Of a DNA stretch of 64,000 bases, positions 1 to 7,354 are shown piece after piece. Positions within the stretch are counted from its first letter, which is position 1, and each line of letters begins with the position of its first letter. Location of the stretch: NCBI RefSeq assembly GCF_046292685.1, contig NZ_JBKBQM010000008.1:1-64000 (forward strand). Direction: 5' to 3'. This DNA is from Wagnerdoeblera sp046292685. GTDB lineage: Bacteria; Pseudomonadota; Alphaproteobacteria; Rhodobacterales; Rhodobacteraceae. The position numbers and the translations under genes are program-made. The notes beneath the pieces were generated by a model. The model saw only the letters and a program-made list of their open reading frames with translations, was not told where the DNA came from and did not search any database.

Positions 1-53
1 CCCCGCGCCCCCCCGCCCGCCGCCCCGCGGGTGCCCCCAAGGCCCACCGGCCT

Positions 54-96
54 GCGCCTGCCCGGGCGGGCGCTACTCGCCCGCCCGGGCAGGCGC
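54..96. repeat. Perfect 19-bp inverted repeat (hairpin)
   Basis: Arms at 54-72 and 78-96 are exact reverse complements around a 5-nt loop (CTACT), and the core is CCCGGGCGGGCG. No gene covers it. It lies left of the TetR gene, whose transcription runs towards it, so it could be an extragenic palindrome or part of a termination region. No T-run follows it on either strand. Confidence 0.7.
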
Positions 97-145
97 TGGC
101 CTCTGTCACTCTCGCTGACACGGTCCGGCTGCACCGTGGTCGCGG

Positions 146-182
146 CGGGCGGGGAAAGGCAGTGCCTTTCCTGATCCGCCCG
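146..182 (-). terminator. Hairpin downstream of the TetR gene
   Basis: The inner stem GGAAAGGCA/TGCCTTTCC (153-161, 163-171) is enclosed by outer arms CGGGCGG/CCGCCCG (146-152, 176-182). It lies 30 bp past the stop codon of the leftward TetR gene and is a reasonable transcription terminator. It lacks a clear U-tract. Confidence 0.45.
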
Positions 183-211
183 GACGCGGTTTGCCAGGTG
201 GCAGCCCCCCC

Positions 212-844
212 TCACCCCACCCCGATGCCGCGCAGGATGATCGCCTTGACCGAGGCCTTGGCCTCGGCCCATTGCCGGTCCGACAAGGGCTTGCCGCCGT
301 TCAGCGTTTCGATCTGGTGGCCGAAGTCGGCATAGTGCTGCGTCGTTGCCCACAGCATGTAAAGCAGGTGCCGCGGATCGACCGGCGCCATCTGGCCGGC
401 GTCGATCCAGCGGCGGATCACCGCGACACGGCCTTCGGTCCAGTCGCGCAAGGTGGTTTCCAGGTAATCCTGAATCACCGGCGCGCCGTGCATCACCTCG
501 GATGCCCAGACCTTGGACCCGAACGGGTGGCGGCGGCTGATCTCCATTTTCGCGTCGATATAGGCGGCAATGCCTTCGGCCGGGCCGGGGGCTGCGTCGA
601 AGGCATCGGCCGCGTGCAGCCAGATCTCGAAGATGTCGCGCACCACGCGGCGATAGAGCTCCTCCTTGGTGGCGAAGTAATAGTGCAGGTTGGCCTTGGG
701 CAGCCCCGCCATGTCGGCGATCAGCTGCATGGTGGCGCCGCCGAACCCGGCCTCGGCAAAGACTTTTTCCGCTGCCTGCAAAATGAGCCGCTCGTTCTGC
801 TGGCGAATGTCCTGGCGCCGCAGCGGGCGGGCGGGGTCGGTCAT
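212..844 (-). CDS. rutR: TetR-family regulator, RutR-like
   Basis: Predicted DNA-binding repressor of pyrimidine use. The N-terminal helix-turn-helix of the TetR fold is clear (about residues 12-60: an AAEKVFAEAGF helix, then the recognition segment KANLHYYFATKEEL). The C-terminal ligand domain resembles RutR. An upstream start at 910 would put two operator boxes inside the coding region, so I chose ATG at 844, which has GAGGA about 10 nt upstream and gives a 210-aa protein of normal length. It is divergent from the beta-ureidopropionase and dihydropyrimidinase genes. Two copies of a RutR-type palindrome lie between them, which suggests autoregulation and control of the catabolic operon by uracil or thymine. 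The exact ligand is inferred. Confidence 0.85.
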   Translation of the reverse strand: MTDPARPLRRQDIRQQNERLILQAAEKVFAEAGFGGATMQLIADMAGLPKANLHYYFATKEELYRRVVRDIFEIWLHAADAFDAAPGPAEGIAAYIDAKMEISRRHPFGSKVWASEVMHGAPVIQDYLETTLRDWTEGRVAVIRRWIDAGQMAPVDPRHLLYMLWATTQHYADFGHQIETLNGGKPLSDRQWAEAKASVKAIILRGIGVG

Positions 845-869
845 GGCGCCGGTGTCCTCAAGAAAATCG

Positions 870-885
870 TTGACCGTCTGGTCAG
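870..885. promoter_or_regulatory. RutR-type operator 1
   Basis: TTGACCGTCTGGTCAG is a near-perfect palindrome. It matches the known RutR consensus TTGACCAnnTGGTCAA except for the seventh base and the last base. It lies 25 bp upstream of the regulator's start codon. Confidence 0.75.
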
Positions 886-902
886 GTTGTGGTGCCTTTA
901 CG

Positions 903-918
903 TTGACCATACGGTCAG
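903..918. promoter_or_regulatory. RutR-type operator 2
   Basis: TTGACCATACGGTCAG is a second palindrome of the same family, with its centre 33 bp (about three helical turns) from the first. It lies 54 bp before the hydrolase start codon, so one regulator dimer pair could cover both divergent promoters. Confidence 0.75.
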
Positions 919-972
919 GATCGGATTCGGGGCAAGGGGCGAGAAAAGACCCCGGCCCACAGGGAGAAAACG

Positions 973-2223
973 ATGGTACCAGCAGGACAGAACCTGCGGA
1001 TCGATTCCGCGCGGCTGTGGGACAGCCTGATGGAGATGGCGCAAATCGGCCCCGGCATCGCCGGGGGCTGCAACCGCCAGACCCTGACCGATGCCGATGG
1101 CGAAGGCCGCCACCTGTTCGCCGCCTGGTGCAAGGCCGCCGGCCTGACCATGGGCGTGGACAGCATGGGCAACATGTTCGCCACCCGCGCAGGGACCGAC
1201 CCGGAGGCCTTGCCCGTCTACATGGGCAGCCACCTCGACACCCAGCCCACGGGCGGCAAGTACGATGGCGTGCTGGGCGTTCTGGGCGCGCTCGAGGTGG
1301 TGCGCACGATGAACGACATGGGGGTGAAAACCCGCCGCCCCATCGTCGTCACCAACTGGACGAACGAGGAAGGCACCCGCTTCGCCCCCGCCATGCTGGC
1401 CTCGGGCGTCTTTGCCGGAATGCACACGCAGGACTGGGCCTATGACCGCCGCGATGCCGAGGGCAAGCGCTTCGGCGACGAACTCGCCCGCATCGGCTGG
1501 GTCGGGGACGAACCTGTCGGCGCGCGAAAGATGCACGCCATGCTGGAGCTGCACATCGAACAGGGCCCGATCCTGGAGGCGATGGGCAAGCAGGTCGGCG
1601 TCGTCACCCACGGGCAGGGCCTGTGGTGGTTGCAGATCACGCTGACCGGCAAGGATGCGCATACCGGATCGACCCCGATGCACATGCGGGTGAACGCCGG
1701 CCTCGGCATGGCGCGCATCACCGAACGCGTCCACCAGATCGCCATGAGCCACCAGCCGAACGCCGTGGGCGCCGTCGGGCATGTGCAGGTGTTCCCGAAC
1801 AGCCGCAACGTGATCCCCGGCAAGGCGGTGTTCACCGTCGATATCCGCAGCCCCGACCAGACCAAGCTCGACACCATGCGCGCCGAGGTGGAACGCGCCG
1901 CCCACGCGGTGGCCCGCGAACTGGGCGTGGGGTGTGAGGTGGAGCCCGTGGGCCACTTCGACCCCGTCACCTTCGATGCGGGCCTGGTCAAGGTGGTGCG
2001 CGGCGCGGCCGAGCGGCTGGGCTACAGCCACATGGACATCGTTTCGGGCGCCGGCCACGATGCCTGCTGGATCAACCGCGTGGCCCCCACGGTGATGATC
2101 ATGTGCCCCTGCGTGGACGGCCTGAGCCACAACGAGGCCGAGGAGATCAGCCCCGAATGGGCCGCGGCCGGCACGGATGTGCTGCTGCACGCCTGCCTCG
2201 AGGTGGCGGAGGTGGTGGGGTGA
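973..2223 (+). CDS. Zn-dependent N-carbamoyl-amidohydrolase (beta-ureidopropionase type)
   Basis: Member of the M20-like family that includes beta-ureidopropionase, allantoate amidohydrolase and N-carbamoyl-L-amino-acid hydrolase. It should hydrolyse N-carbamoyl-beta-alanine, the third step of reductive pyrimidine breakdown. Visible metal-site motifs are MGSHLDTQPTGGKYDG (about residues 88-103), TNWTNEEGTRFAP (about 130), LELHIEQGP (about 195) and the late SGAGHDA (about 361). The 416-aa length is normal. The ATG at 973 has AGGGAG 6 nt upstream. The next catabolic gene in the same direction encodes dihydropyrimidinase, which makes the pyrimidine role more likely than allantoate. The substrate is inferred from context. 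Confidence 0.9.
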   Translation: MVPAGQNLRIDSARLWDSLMEMAQIGPGIAGGCNRQTLTDADGEGRHLFAAWCKAAGLTMGVDSMGNMFATRAGTDPEALPVYMGSHLDTQPTGGKYDGVLGVLGALEVVRTMNDMGVKTRRPIVVTNWTNEEGTRFAPAMLASGVFAGMHTQDWAYDRRDAEGKRFGDELARIGWVGDEPVGARKMHAMLELHIEQGPILEAMGKQVGVVTHGQGLWWLQITLTGKDAHTGSTPMHMRVNAGLGMARITERVHQIAMSHQPNAVGAVGHVQVFPNSRNVIPGKAVFTVDIRSPDQTKLDTMRAEVERAAHAVARELGVGCEVEPVGHFDPVTFDAGLVKVVRGAAERLGYSHMDIVSGAGHDACWINRVAPTVMIMCPCVDGLSHNEAEEISPEWAAAGTDVLLHACLEVAEVVG

Positions 2224-2234
2224 GGCACCACGGC

Positions 2235-2349
2235 AACCCCGCCCCGGGCTCGACCCGGGGCCCCGCCCCGGGCCTGAACCGGGGCCCCGCCCTTCGCGCC
2301 TCGGGCCAGGGTGCAGCCGGAGGCCCCGGGTCGAGCCCGGGGCGGGGTT
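2235..2349. repeat. Extragenic hairpin repeat, left copy
   Basis: Two exact 28-bp arms (2235-2262 and 2322-2349, core CCCCGGGCTCGACCCGGGG) face each other. Between them is a decayed third copy of the core (about 2265-2286). The unit lies directly between the hydrolase gene and the GIY-YIG gene and closely resembles the hairpin at 2677-2758. Confidence 0.85.
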
Positions 2350-2385
2350 TACCCGGCATTAACCGTTCTGCACCAGACTGCCGGC

Positions 2386-2670
2386 ATGGCGCAGTTCGTT
2401 TACATCATGGCCTCTCGCCCTGCCGGGGCGATCTACATCGGCCGCACCGGCAACCTGACCGCCCGCGTCGCGGCGCATCGCGCCGGTCTGTCTGCGCACA
2501 CGGCGAAATACAACATCCGCACGCTGGTCTGGTTCGAAGTGCACGAGGATTTCGCCACCAGCCTGAAGCGCGAACGCGCGATCAAGCGCTGGCCTCGCGC
2601 CTGGAAGAACGCCCTGATTGCCGAACGCAATCCGCATTGGCAGGACATCAGCGGACACATTCCGTTCTAG
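2386..2670 (+). CDS. GIY-YIG domain single-strand-nicking-type nuclease (small, UPF0213-like)
   Basis: A 94-aa stand-alone GIY-YIG module. FVYIMAS at the N-terminus supplies the first signature tyrosine and IYIGRTGNLTARVAAH the second, with the catalytic arginine. A later glutamate in LKRERAIKRW fits the metal ligand. ATG at 2386 is preferred because the domain begins right there; an upstream start would read through the hairpin repeat. The gene interrupts an otherwise continuous pyrimidine catabolic operon and is bracketed on both sides by copies of one palindromic repeat, which suggests the three parts arrived together. Its cellular role is unknown. YhbQ/UPF0213 relatives are proposed DNA-repair or mobile-element nucleases. 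Confidence 0.85.
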   Translation: MAQFVYIMASRPAGAIYIGRTGNLTARVAAHRAGLSAHTAKYNIRTLVWFEVHEDFATSLKRERAIKRWPRAWKNALIAERNPHWQDISGHIPF

Positions 2671-2676
2671 GGCGCG

Positions 2677-2758
2677 CCCGCCCCGGGCTCGACCCGGGGC
2701 CTCGCCCCCTGCCGCGCGCCCGCCCGAACCACAGGCCCCGGGTCCAGCCCGGGGCGGG
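2677..2758. repeat. Extragenic hairpin repeat, right copy
   Basis: Arms of 26 bp (2677-2702 and 2733-2758) pair with one mismatch and carry the same CCCCGGGCTCGACCCGGGG core, in the same orientation as the left copy. It begins 7 bp after the GIY-YIG stop codon and ends 28 bp before the dihydropyrimidinase start, just upstream of its ribosome-binding site. Confidence 0.85.
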
Positions 2759-2785
2759 TATTTCCCTCCCCTGCAGGAGCCGCCC

Positions 2786-4237
2786 ATGACCACCATCATC
2801 CGCAACGGCACCATCGTCACCGCCGACCTGACCTACAAGGCCGATGTCCGCATCGAGAACGGCACGATCGCCGAGATCGGGCAAGGCCTCAAGGGCGGCA
2901 CCGAACTCGACGCCACCGGCTGCTATGTCATGCCCGGCGGGATCGACCCCCACACCCATCTGGAAATGCCCTTCATGGGCACCTACAGCGCGGATGACTT
3001 CGAATCCGGCACCCGGGCTGCGCTGGCGGGCGGCACCACGATGGTGGTGGATTTCGTGCTGCCGGGGCAGGGCCAGGGCCTGATGGATGCCGCGCAGATG
3101 TGGCACAACAAGTCGGGCCGGGCGACCTGCGACTACTCCTATCACATGGCCGTCACCTGGTGGGGCGAAAAGGTGTGGGAGGACATGGCCGCCAGCGTCA
3201 AGGCCGGCATCACCAGCTTCAAGCACTTCATGGCCTACAAGGGCGCCCTGATGGTGAACGACGACGAGCTGTTCGCCAGCTTCCGCCGGGTGGGCGATCT
3301 GGGTGGCCTCGCCATGGTGCACGCCGAAAACGGCGATGTGGTGGCGGAACTCACCGCCAAGCTGCTGGCCGAAGGCAACCGCGGCCCCGAAGGCCACGCC
3401 TATTCCCGCCCCCCCCAGGTCGAAGGCGAGGCGACGAACCGCGCCATCATGATTGCCGACATGGCCGGCGTGCCGCTCTATGTCGTCCATGTCTCGTGCG
3501 AGGATGCGCACGAGGCGATCCGCCGGGCGCGGTCGCTTGGCAAGCGGGTCTGGGGCGAACCGCTCATCCAGCACCTCACGCTGGACGAATCCGAATACTT
3601 CCACCCCGACTGGGACCATGCCGCGCGCCGCGTGATGTCGCCCCCCTTCCGCAACAAGCAGCATCAGGACAGCCTGTGGGCCGGGCTGCAATCGGGCTCG
3701 CTCTCGGTCGTGGCGACCGACCATTGCAGCTTCACCACCGAACAGAAACGCTTCGGACTGGGCGATTTTTCCAAGATCCCCAACGGCACGGGGGGCCTTG
3801 AGGACCGGATGCCGATGCTGTGGACGCATGGGGTGAACACCGGGCGGCTCACGCCCAACGAATTCGTCGCCGTCACCAGCACCAACATCGCCAAGATCCT
3901 GAACTGCTATCCGAAGAAGGGCGCGGTTCTGGTGGGGGCGGATGCCGACCTGGTGGTGTGGGATCCCGAAAAGGAAAAGGTCATCGGCGCGGCCAGCCAG
4001 CAATCCAGGATCGACTACAACGTGTTCGAAGGCCAAAGGGTCAAGGGCCTGCCGCGCTTTACCCTCACCCGCGGGCATGTGGCGATTCACGATGGCGAGC
4101 TGCGCACCCGCGAAGGCCACGGCCAGTTCGTCGGCCGCGAGGCGCGCCCCGCGGTGAACCGCGCGCTGAGCGCCTGGAAAGACCTCACCGCCCCGCGCCC
4201 CGTGGTGCGCACCGGCGTGCCGGCAACGGGGGTCTAG
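2786..4237 (+). CDS. hydA: Dihydropyrimidinase
   Basis: Cyclic amidohydrolase that opens 5,6-dihydrouracil or dihydrothymine to the N-carbamoyl-beta-amino acid. The amidohydrolase metal motif GIDPHTHLEMPFMG is at about residues 52-65. The carboxylated lysine lies in ITSFKHFMAYKG (about 150). Further ligands are in MVHAENGD and YVVHVSCEDAHE, and the final catalytic aspartate is in VVATDHCSF. The length of 483 aa is normal. ATG at 2786 has AGGAG 6 nt upstream. It feeds its product to the beta-ureidopropionase encoded before it. Dihydropyrimidine dehydrogenase (preA/preT), the first step, is not in this window. Its stop codon shares a CTAG tetranucleotide with the stop of the convergent cupin gene. 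Confidence 0.93.
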   Translation: MTTIIRNGTIVTADLTYKADVRIENGTIAEIGQGLKGGTELDATGCYVMPGGIDPHTHLEMPFMGTYSADDFESGTRAALAGGTTMVVDFVLPGQGQGLMDAAQMWHNKSGRATCDYSYHMAVTWWGEKVWEDMAASVKAGITSFKHFMAYKGALMVNDDELFASFRRVGDLGGLAMVHAENGDVVAELTAKLLAEGNRGPEGHAYSRPPQVEGEATNRAIMIADMAGVPLYVVHVSCEDAHEAIRRARSLGKRVWGEPLIQHLTLDESEYFHPDWDHAARRVMSPPFRNKQHQDSLWAGLQSGSLSVVATDHCSFTTEQKRFGLGDFSKIPNGTGGLEDRMPMLWTHGVNTGRLTPNEFVAVTSTNIAKILNCYPKKGAVLVGADADLVVWDPEKEKVIGAASQQSRIDYNVFEGQRVKGLPRFTLTRGHVAIHDGELRTREGHGQFVGREARPAVNRALSAWKDLTAPRPVVRTGVPATGV

Positions 4238-4629
4238 GGCACCAGATGCTCCAGCTCGGGCAGCAGCACCACGCTTTCCTGTTCGTTCGGGTCGGTCCGG
4301 GCGATCACGGCCGTCACCGGATCGGGGCCGGGGTTGACGGGCAGGTGCGGCACATCGGCGGGAATGTAGATCAGGTCGCCCGCCTCGGTGTCCATCCGGT
4401 GTTGCAGCCGGTCGCCCCAATACATCACCGCCCGGCCCGAAAGCTGGTAGATCGCGGTTTCATGGCTGGCGTGCTTGTGCGCGCGGGCACGCCCGCCGGG
4501 CGGCACCGTCAGCAGATGCATGCAGATGCCCGCCGATCCGGCACTTTCGCGCGAAATGCCTTGCAGATAGGCAAATCCCTGCTTGCCGTCATGGGCGGTG
4601 TGGGGGCGCAGCTTGCGGCATTCGGTCAT
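4234..4629 (-). CDS. Small cupin-domain protein
   Basis: A 131-aa single-domain cupin of unknown substrate. The two beta-barrel motifs are visible: RARAHKHASHETAIYQLSG (HxH plus glutamate, metal-binding type) and GDLIYIPADVPHLPVN (second histidine). The start at MTECRKL was chosen because the upstream residues (MPCCPGCPRPV...) do not look conserved. It runs opposite to hydA and ends on top of its stop codon, and it is divergent from the SDR gene at 4698. Such cupins are often sugar- or small-molecule-sensing or processing proteins. Nothing here fixes the substrate. Confidence 0.75.
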   Translation of the reverse strand: MTECRKLRPHTAHDGKQGFAYLQGISRESAGSAGICMHLLTVPPGGRARAHKHASHETAIYQLSGRAVMYWGDRLQHRMDTEAGDLIYIPADVPHLPVNPGPDPVTAVIARTDPNEQESVVLLPELEHLVP

Positions 4630-4697
4630 GGTGCGGTCCTTTCGCGGGCACACGGGTCGCGGGCATCCGGGGCAGCATGGCACGGAAAGGCAGGGGC

Positions 4698-5393
4698 ATG
4701 AAGGTCGCTCTGGTCATCGGCGGCGGGTCCGGCATGGGCGCAGCTTCGGCCCGGGCGCTCGCGGCCGACGGGTTTGCGGTGGGCATCCTGACCGCCTCGG
4801 GCAAGGGGGCGGCGGTGGCCGAGGCGCTGGGCGGAATCAGCGTGCAGGGCACCAACCGCAACGAATCCGACATCCGTGCGCTGGTCGATGCGGCGCTGGC
4901 GCGCTGGGGGCGGGTGGATGCGCTGGTCAACAGCGCCGGCCACGGGCCGCGCGCGCCGCTGCTGGAGCTGACCGATGAGCAGTGGCACGAGGGGGTGGAG
5001 GTCTATTTCCTCGGCGTCGTGCGCGCGGCGCGGGTGGTGACGCCGGTGATGGCGGCGGGCGGGGGTGGGGCGATCGTCAACATCTCTACCGCCTGGGCCT
5101 TCGAGCCGAGCCCCATGTTCCCCACCTCGGCTTTCGCGCGGGCGGGGCTGGCCAGCTTTACCAAGCTTTACGCCGACGAATATGCCGGCCAGAACATCCG
5201 CATGAACAACGTGTTGCCCGGCTGGATCGACAGCCTGCCCCGGCAGGAGGCCCGCGCCGCCGGCGTCCCGATGCGCCGCTACGGCACGGCCGAGGAAATC
5301 GGGCGCACCGTGGCCTTTCTGGCCTCGGACGGGGCAGGCTACATCACCGGGCAGAACATCCGGGTGGATGGCGGCCTGATGCGGGGGGTATGA
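4698..5393 (+). CDS. SDR-family oxidoreductase lacking the usual YxxxK
   Basis: Rossmann-fold short-chain dehydrogenase/reductase-like protein of 231 aa. The NAD(P)-binding motif is GGGSGMG near the N-terminus and NSAGHGP matches the NNAG segment. The C-terminal motif YITGQNIRVDGGLMRGV is typical. At the active site the sequence reads ISTAWAFEP...TSAFARAGLASFTK: the catalytic tyrosine is replaced by phenylalanine and the lysine is not in the normal position. It may therefore have a modified mechanism or a non-catalytic role. I start at MKVALVIGG rather than 7 residues upstream because the glycine motif follows at once. Confidence 0.75.
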   Translation: MKVALVIGGGSGMGAASARALAADGFAVGILTASGKGAAVAEALGGISVQGTNRNESDIRALVDAALARWGRVDALVNSAGHGPRAPLLELTDEQWHEGVEVYFLGVVRAARVVTPVMAAGGGGAIVNISTAWAFEPSPMFPTSAFARAGLASFTKLYADEYAGQNIRMNNVLPGWIDSLPRQEARAAGVPMRRYGTAEEIGRTVAFLASDGAGYITGQNIRVDGGLMRGV

Positions 5394-5398
5394 TGCGC

Positions 5399-5530
5399 CT
5401 AGGGTTCGCCCTGTTCGGGTTCCTCGACCGCTTCGGGGTCGGCGGGCAAGGCCAGGATCGGCGCCTCGAAATAGTATTCCTCGAGGTCGTCCGGCTGCGG
5501 GGCGAAGGCGAGGGTGGTTGTCGTGGTCAT
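5399..5530 (-). CDS. Small acidic protein, 43 aa, unknown
   Basis: Reading leftwards from ATG at 5530, this encodes a 43-residue, strongly acidic peptide: a threonine-rich start, then DLEEYYFEAPILALPADPE and a Glu/Pro-rich tail. A textbook Shine-Dalgarno sequence (AGGAGG, 6 nt before the ATG) supports real translation, as does its position divergent from the ABC operon. I do not recognise the family and no signal peptide or membrane segment is visible. It could be a regulatory micro-protein or peptide. The longer reading from 5863 is not supported. Confidence 0.5.
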   Translation of the reverse strand: MTTTTTLAFAPQPDDLEEYYFEAPILALPADPEAVEEPEQGEP

Positions 5531-5665
5531 TGAATCCTCCTGTGGCGCCAAGGTGGGAACAGGGTCGAAACGGCGCAACCATGACGCGCAGATGCAACGG
5601 CGATGTGAAGACCGCCCGGCCCGCGCCCACGATGGCGTGAACGGCCCCGCGGCAAGGGTGACAGG

Positions 5666-6466
5666 ATGAAGGACATGGCCGAAACGGCCCCCCCCGTGAT
5701 CGAGGCCAAGGGCCTGAATCTGGTGTTCGAAACCGCCGACGGCCCGGTGCAGGCCCTGCGCGACGTGAACCTGACGATCCGCAAGGGCGACTTCGTGTCG
5801 TTCATCGGGCCGTCGGGCTGCGGCAAGACCACCTTCCTGCGCTGCGTGGCCGCGCTGGAGCACCCGACCGGCGGCACGCTTACCGTCAACGGCCTGACCC
5901 CGGACGAGGCGCGCCGCAAGCGTGCCTACGGCTATGTCTTTCAGGCCGCGGGGCTTTACCCCTGGCGCACCATCGCCGGCAACATCAAGCTGCCGCTGGA
6001 GATCATGGGCTTTTCCCGCGACGAACAGGACGCCCGCGTTGCCCGCGTGCTGGAGCTGGTCGAGCTGAAGGGCTTCGGCAACAAGTTTCCCTGGCAGCTA
6101 TCGGGCGGCATGCAGCAGCGCGCCTCCATCGCCCGCGCGCTGGCCTTCGACGCCGACATCCTCCTGATGGACGAACCCTTCGGCGCGCTGGACGAAATCG
6201 TGCGCGACCGGCTGAACGAGGAACTGCTCAAGCTCTGGGCCGCCACCGGCAAGACCATCGGCTTCGTCACCCATTCCATCCCCGAGGCGGTGTATCTTTC
6301 GACCAGGATCGTGGTCATGTCGCCGCGCCCGGGCCGCATCACCGACGTGATCGACAGCCCCCTGCCGCGCGAACGCCCGCTCGACATCCGCGACAGCCGC
6401 GAATTCATCGAGATCGCCCACCGCGTGCGCGAAGGCCTGCGCGCCGGCCACGGCGACGAGGTCTAG
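5666..6466 (+). CDS. ABC transporter ATPase, NitT/TauT (SsuB/TauB) family
   Basis: Cytoplasmic ATPase that powers the importer encoded by the next three genes. Walker A GPSGCGKTT is at residues 48-56, the ABC signature is LSGGMQQRASIARAL, Walker B is ILLMDEPFGALDE and the switch histidine is in VTHSIPEAVYLS. The length of 266 aa fits the family. It stands first in an operon of ATPase, permease, permease and periplasmic protein. Its place next to dihydropyrimidinase and the ureidopropionase suggests uptake of a pyrimidine base, hydantoin or related N-heterocycle; the substrate is inferred only from neighbours. Translation could start at ATG 5666 or 5675. Confidence 0.9.
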   Translation: MKDMAETAPPVIEAKGLNLVFETADGPVQALRDVNLTIRKGDFVSFIGPSGCGKTTFLRCVAALEHPTGGTLTVNGLTPDEARRKRAYGYVFQAAGLYPWRTIAGNIKLPLEIMGFSRDEQDARVARVLELVELKGFGNKFPWQLSGGMQQRASIARALAFDADILLMDEPFGALDEIVRDRLNEELLKLWAATGKTIGFVTHSIPEAVYLSTRIVVMSPRPGRITDVIDSPLPRERPLDIRDSREFIEIAHRVREGLRAGHGDEV

Positions 6467-6469
6467 GCC

Positions 6470-7354
6470 ATGACCCGCAGCTTGCCTGTCCTGACCGTGC
6501 TGGGGCTGATCGTGGCGATCTGGTATGCCGGCGCCGTGCTGATGAACATGGCCTGGACGCTGGATCAGGCCGCGCGCTCGGGCCAGGATCTGACCTTCGG
6601 CCAGATCGTCGCCGATACCATGACCCAGCGCCGCCCCCTGCTGCCCCCGCCGCATCAGGTGGCCCAGGCGCTGTGGGATGGCGTGGCGGGCGAAGCCGTC
6701 ACCTCCAAGCGCAGCCTCGTCTACCACGCGCTCATCACGGTCGAGGCCACGCTGTCGGGCTTCGTGCTCGGCATCGTGGTGGGCATCGCGCTGGCGGTGG
6801 CCATCGTCTATTCGCGCGTCTTCGACGCCTCGGTGATGCCCTGGGCGGTGATCTCGCAGACCATCCCCATCGTGGCGCTGGCCCCGATGATCGTGGTGCT
6901 CTCGAACTCGCTGGGCCTGGGCGAACGGCTGGGGCTCGACAACCGCCTGGTCTCCAAGACCATCATCGCCGCCTACCTCAGCTTCTTTCCGGTGCTGGTC
7001 GGCATGGTCAAGGGCCTGCGCAGCCCCGACGCGATGCAGACCGACCTGCTGGCGACCTGGAACGCCACCGGCTGGCAAAGCTTCGTCAAGCTGCGCCTGC
7101 CGGCCTCGATGCCCTATTTCTTCGCCTCGCTGAAGGTCGCCATCGCCGCCGCGCTGGTGGGGGCCATCGTCGGCGAATTGCCCACCGGCGCGGTCGAGGG
7201 CCTGGGCGCGCGGATGCTGGTCGCCAGCCAGTTCGGCCAGCCGCTCTTGATGTGGGCCTCGCTGTTCATGGCGGCAATCGTGGCGGGGCTCTTGATCCTC
7301 GCCGTGGGCGGGATCGAACGGGCGGCCAACCGGCGCATGGGGGTGCGGGCATGA
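6470..7354 (+). CDS. ABC transporter permease (BPD_transp_1), first subunit
   Basis: Inner-membrane permease of 294 aa. An N-terminal membrane helix (LTVLGLIVAIWYAGAVL) is followed by the conserved permease domain of about five more helices. The EAA-type cytoplasmic loop reads TDLLATWNATGWQSFVKLRLPASMPY. It begins 4 bp after the ATPase gene and its stop overlaps the second permease start (ATGA), so the two are translationally coupled and probably form a heterodimer. Confidence 0.9.
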   Translation: MTRSLPVLTVLGLIVAIWYAGAVLMNMAWTLDQAARSGQDLTFGQIVADTMTQRRPLLPPPHQVAQALWDGVAGEAVTSKRSLVYHALITVEATLSGFVLGIVVGIALAVAIVYSRVFDASVMPWAVISQTIPIVALAPMIVVLSNSLGLGERLGLDNRLVSKTIIAAYLSFFPVLVGMVKGLRSPDAMQTDLLATWNATGWQSFVKLRLPASMPYFFASLKVAIAAALVGAIVGELPTGAVEGLGARMLVASQFGQPLLMWASLFMAAIVAGLLILAVGGIERAANRRMGVRA

